DNA of 64,000 bases from JAJCYX01 sp965243825 (GTDB lineage: Bacteria > Chloroflexota > Dehalococcoidia > Lucifugimonadales > Lucifugimonadaceae): the NCBI GenBank assembly GCA_965243825.1, contig CBDEVT010000001.1:2604001-2668000 (forward strand), given 5' to 3'. Below the pieces are notes generated by a model. It was given only the letters and a program-made list of their open reading frames with translations, searched no databases and had not been told where the DNA came from. How positions within the stretch are numbered: the stretch's first letter is position 1; the number at the start of each line of letters is the position of its first letter. Below, one piece after another: positions 62,312-64,000 of this stretch. The translations under genes and the position numbers were made by a program.

Positions 62312-63823
62312 TTGTCCGTCCCGCGAATTGCAATAGCCGATATCGGATCTAATTCAGCCCGCATGGTCGTGATGCAACGATCAGGGGAGTCTGGCCTTCT
62401 TCCAGTTTCTGAATCTAAGGTCGCATTGCGCCTTCAACGCGAAGTCAGCCCTGATGGAGAGATATCTGAACAAGGTATCCGGCGAATCATCTCGATATTG
62501 CGTGACTTCGACGCGGTATCAAAATCTGCCAACGTCACCCAGATGATCACTGTCGCTACCTCTGCTGTCAGAAACACGACTGACCAGGACGGTCTGCTCA
62601 AGTACATCGAGAGCGAGACGGGTATCAGAATCAAGGTGCTGACGGGCGAGGAAGAGGCCGAGGCGACATTCAACGGGGCGATTGCTTCACTTCCTATCTT
62701 AGACGGAGCCGTCATCGATATCGGTGGTGGAAGCATGGAGATCGTGCATTTTGAGAGCCGTCAACTCGTGCGGACAGTCACATTGCCACTTGGAGCGTTG
62801 AGGCTCAGTGATCAGTTCCTCAGTGTCGGACACGTCTCTGAGCGCGACCAACGGAAACTGGTCAAACACGTCAACGCCGTGCTCAACGATAAAGGTGTGG
62901 AAAAGATTGCATCACATGGAGAGATCATCGGCACAGGCGGAACAGTGCGGAATGCGGGCAAGCTTGATCGTCGCCGGGGCGGCCACAGATTCAGTCGCCT
63001 ACATGGACATAGAGTCAAACTAAAGAGCCTCAGCGAATCACTGGCTGAACTGAGCGCAATGGAAGCAAACTCACTGCGTGGCGTGCCAGGACTCAACCCA
63101 GAACGCTCCGACTCAATCCTGGGTGGGATGGCGGCGCTCGGAGCAGCCGTCCAGTTTCTGAATCGAGACTCTTTTATCGTTTCGGGTGCCGGATTAAGGG
63201 AGGGCATCGCTCTCAAGGCGTTCGGAGTCACAAACGGTCGGCTCAACCAGACTGCGGAGCAATCTGTCGCGGACATGTGCGGACGCTTTTCTACTTGGGA
63301 GCCTGATCGCGCCAGTCGAAGATCGGATGTCGCCACAGTAGTTTGTGAAGCGTTCCATGAGGCAATTTCGGAGGAAGTGGCCGAAGCGGTTAGGCTCGCT
63401 GCCGCGATCGTCGATGCCGGATCTGCAATCGATTACTACCAGCGTTATAGAAGCGCAGGATTACTTGCCGTCAACAGTAACGCAGGTTTGTTGACCCACC
63501 GGCAGATTGCGTTAGTGTCTGCTCTGTGTGCCGCCGCCGATCGAGACTCCATCGAAGTTGCACGTTATGCGGGTGAAATCTCGAAAAACGAAGTCGATGA
63601 GTTGCGGCGGGCCGGCGTGCTGCTGCGTATCGCAGATCAGATCGAAATGCGTCAAAAACGTGGCACCGAAACGACATTAAAAATTGTGCGATCTGGCAAG
63701 CGTAGTCGAGATACTGAAGTTTTGTTCGCAGGCGGATCGAATTGGCCAAAGGGTTCTTTACACCGTCACTACAGTTCAGTATTCCGCGGTCTTCTCAAGT
63801 CGTCTGAGTCGACACAGGTTTAA
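62312..63823 (+). CDS. ppx: Exopolyphosphatase / pppGpp phosphohydrolase (Ppx/GppA)
   Basis: 503-aa ASKHA-fold phosphohydrolase degrading polyphosphate or pppGpp (the sequence cannot separate Ppx from GppA). N-terminal IADIGSNSARMVV, GIRIKVLTGEEEAEATFNGA, VIDIGGGSMEIV and GTGGTVRNAGKLD are family motifs. The C-terminal Ppx/GppA domain III region lacks the usual HD residues (IVDAG in their place). Start TTG at 62312. Stand-alone; no ppk gene in the window. Confidence 0.92.
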   Translation: MSVPRIAIADIGSNSARMVVMQRSGESGLLPVSESKVALRLQREVSPDGEISEQGIRRIISILRDFDAVSKSANVTQMITVATSAVRNTTDQDGLLKYIESETGIRIKVLTGEEEAEATFNGAIASLPILDGAVIDIGGGSMEIVHFESRQLVRTVTLPLGALRLSDQFLSVGHVSERDQRKLVKHVNAVLNDKGVEKIASHGEIIGTGGTVRNAGKLDRRRGGHRFSRLHGHRVKLKSLSESLAELSAMEANSLRGVPGLNPERSDSILGGMAALGAAVQFLNRDSFIVSGAGLREGIALKAFGVTNGRLNQTAEQSVADMCGRFSTWEPDRASRRSDVATVVCEAFHEAISEEVAEAVRLAAAIVDAGSAIDYYQRYRSAGLLAVNSNAGLLTHRQIALVSALCAAADRDSIEVARYAGEISKNEVDELRRAGVLLRIADQIEMRQKRGTETTLKIVRSGKRSRDTEVLFAGGSNWPKGSLHRHYSSVFRGLLKSSESTQV

Positions 63824-63892
63824 CACTCTGCGGTCAGGTAGACGGTAAAGTAGCCAGTTCCAGACGACGATTCACAATTGTGAGGCTCCAAA

Positions 63893-64000
63893 ATGGGTGG
63901 TGATTCACCGCAGCGCATTCGCGGTTTCTATACCTACTTCTACGGTGATACTCATGAACCGCCGGATGATCAGGCACCGATTCCTGGTGCCGATGAGATC
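63893..64000 (+). CDS. Unrecognised protein, 3'-truncated by the window edge
   Basis: The 36 visible residues begin MGGDSPQRIRGFYTYFYG and are polar and Pro-rich; the frame runs off the right edge. The ATG at 63893 has GAGG about 7 nt upstream. No family is recognisable from so little sequence. Confidence 0.6.
   Translation, partial: MGGDSPQRIRGFYTYFYGDTHEPPDDQAPIPGADEI

Noticed and set aside
1..64000. tRNA-Sec (selC) and selA/B/D genes
   Set aside because: I looked for a UCA-anticodon tRNA with a long variable arm and for the protein genes but found none; only tRNA-Lys is present.

Overview
The window looks like a chromosomal segment of a free-living Chloroflexota bacterium, most likely Dehalococcoidia / marine SAR202-like. 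The best lineage marker is the adjacent pair of a DUF2298 ('Chlor_Arch_YYY') membrane protein and an Agl23/TIGR03663 family protein, a pairing known from Chloroflexi and archaea. The rest of the content fits: scattered catabolic oxidoreductases (LLM-type flavin enzymes, 2-hydroxyacid and alcohol dehydrogenases, CoA-ester lyase, MaoC hydratase, FAH family, NHL proteins) mixed with housekeeping genes (rpoD, rnc, ftsY, xerD, a DEAD-box helicase). Base composition is moderate and TTG/GTG starts are frequent. The lineage assignment is inference, because no rRNA gene is present.

Layout. Bases 1-3850 hold a compact four-gene accessory module of unrecognised proteins, lying immediately 3' of a tRNA-Lys(UUU) gene. 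Bases 4.4-13 kb carry an orphan phosphate-binding lipoprotein (pstS) with a PhoP-like direct repeat upstream, an amidohydrolase, a Nudix enzyme, a GAF/winged-helix regulator, a DEAD-box helicase, dgkA, a sugar isomerase, and a type II NADH dehydrogenase with a Rex-like operator. Bases 13-24.6 kb hold small-molecule metabolism, a PrsW/DinB/kinase-fold operon and a thioredoxin-NHL gene. Bases 24.8-39 kb hold a MASE/GAF membrane sensor, an ABC-F protein, comB, two aminotransferases, an alcohol dehydrogenase, rpoD, and a MaoC / CoA-lyase group. Bases 39.3-44.7 kb hold formate dehydrogenase, a DsbA/FrnE-like protein, rnc and ftsY. Bases 44.8-52.3 kb are a membrane glycan/lipid group (DUF2298, Agl23, a LPG-flippase-like protein, an FAD oxidoreductase). 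Bases 52.4-64 kb hold an SDR, an inositol-phosphatase-family enzyme, lipoproteins, xerD, DedA, DUF2235, a small HTH protein, a cytochrome c lipoprotein, larB, a stand-alone Ada-type zinc domain and Ppx/GppA.

The main discovery is that three genes are interrupted by one in-frame UGA at the exact redox-active position of their family, each followed by a hairpin at the right distance for a bacterial SECIS. They are a formate dehydrogenase (UGA 40379), a FrnE/DsbA-like protein with no cysteine at all (UGA 42378), and a thioredoxin-NHL protein in which CxxC becomes UxxC (UGA 17584). A standard gene caller would truncate or split all three. The first is a known kind of selenoprotein. The other two are candidate new or poorly described selenoprotein types. 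No selA, selB, selD or tRNA-Sec gene was found in the window, so the decoding machinery must be elsewhere in the genome if the reading is right.
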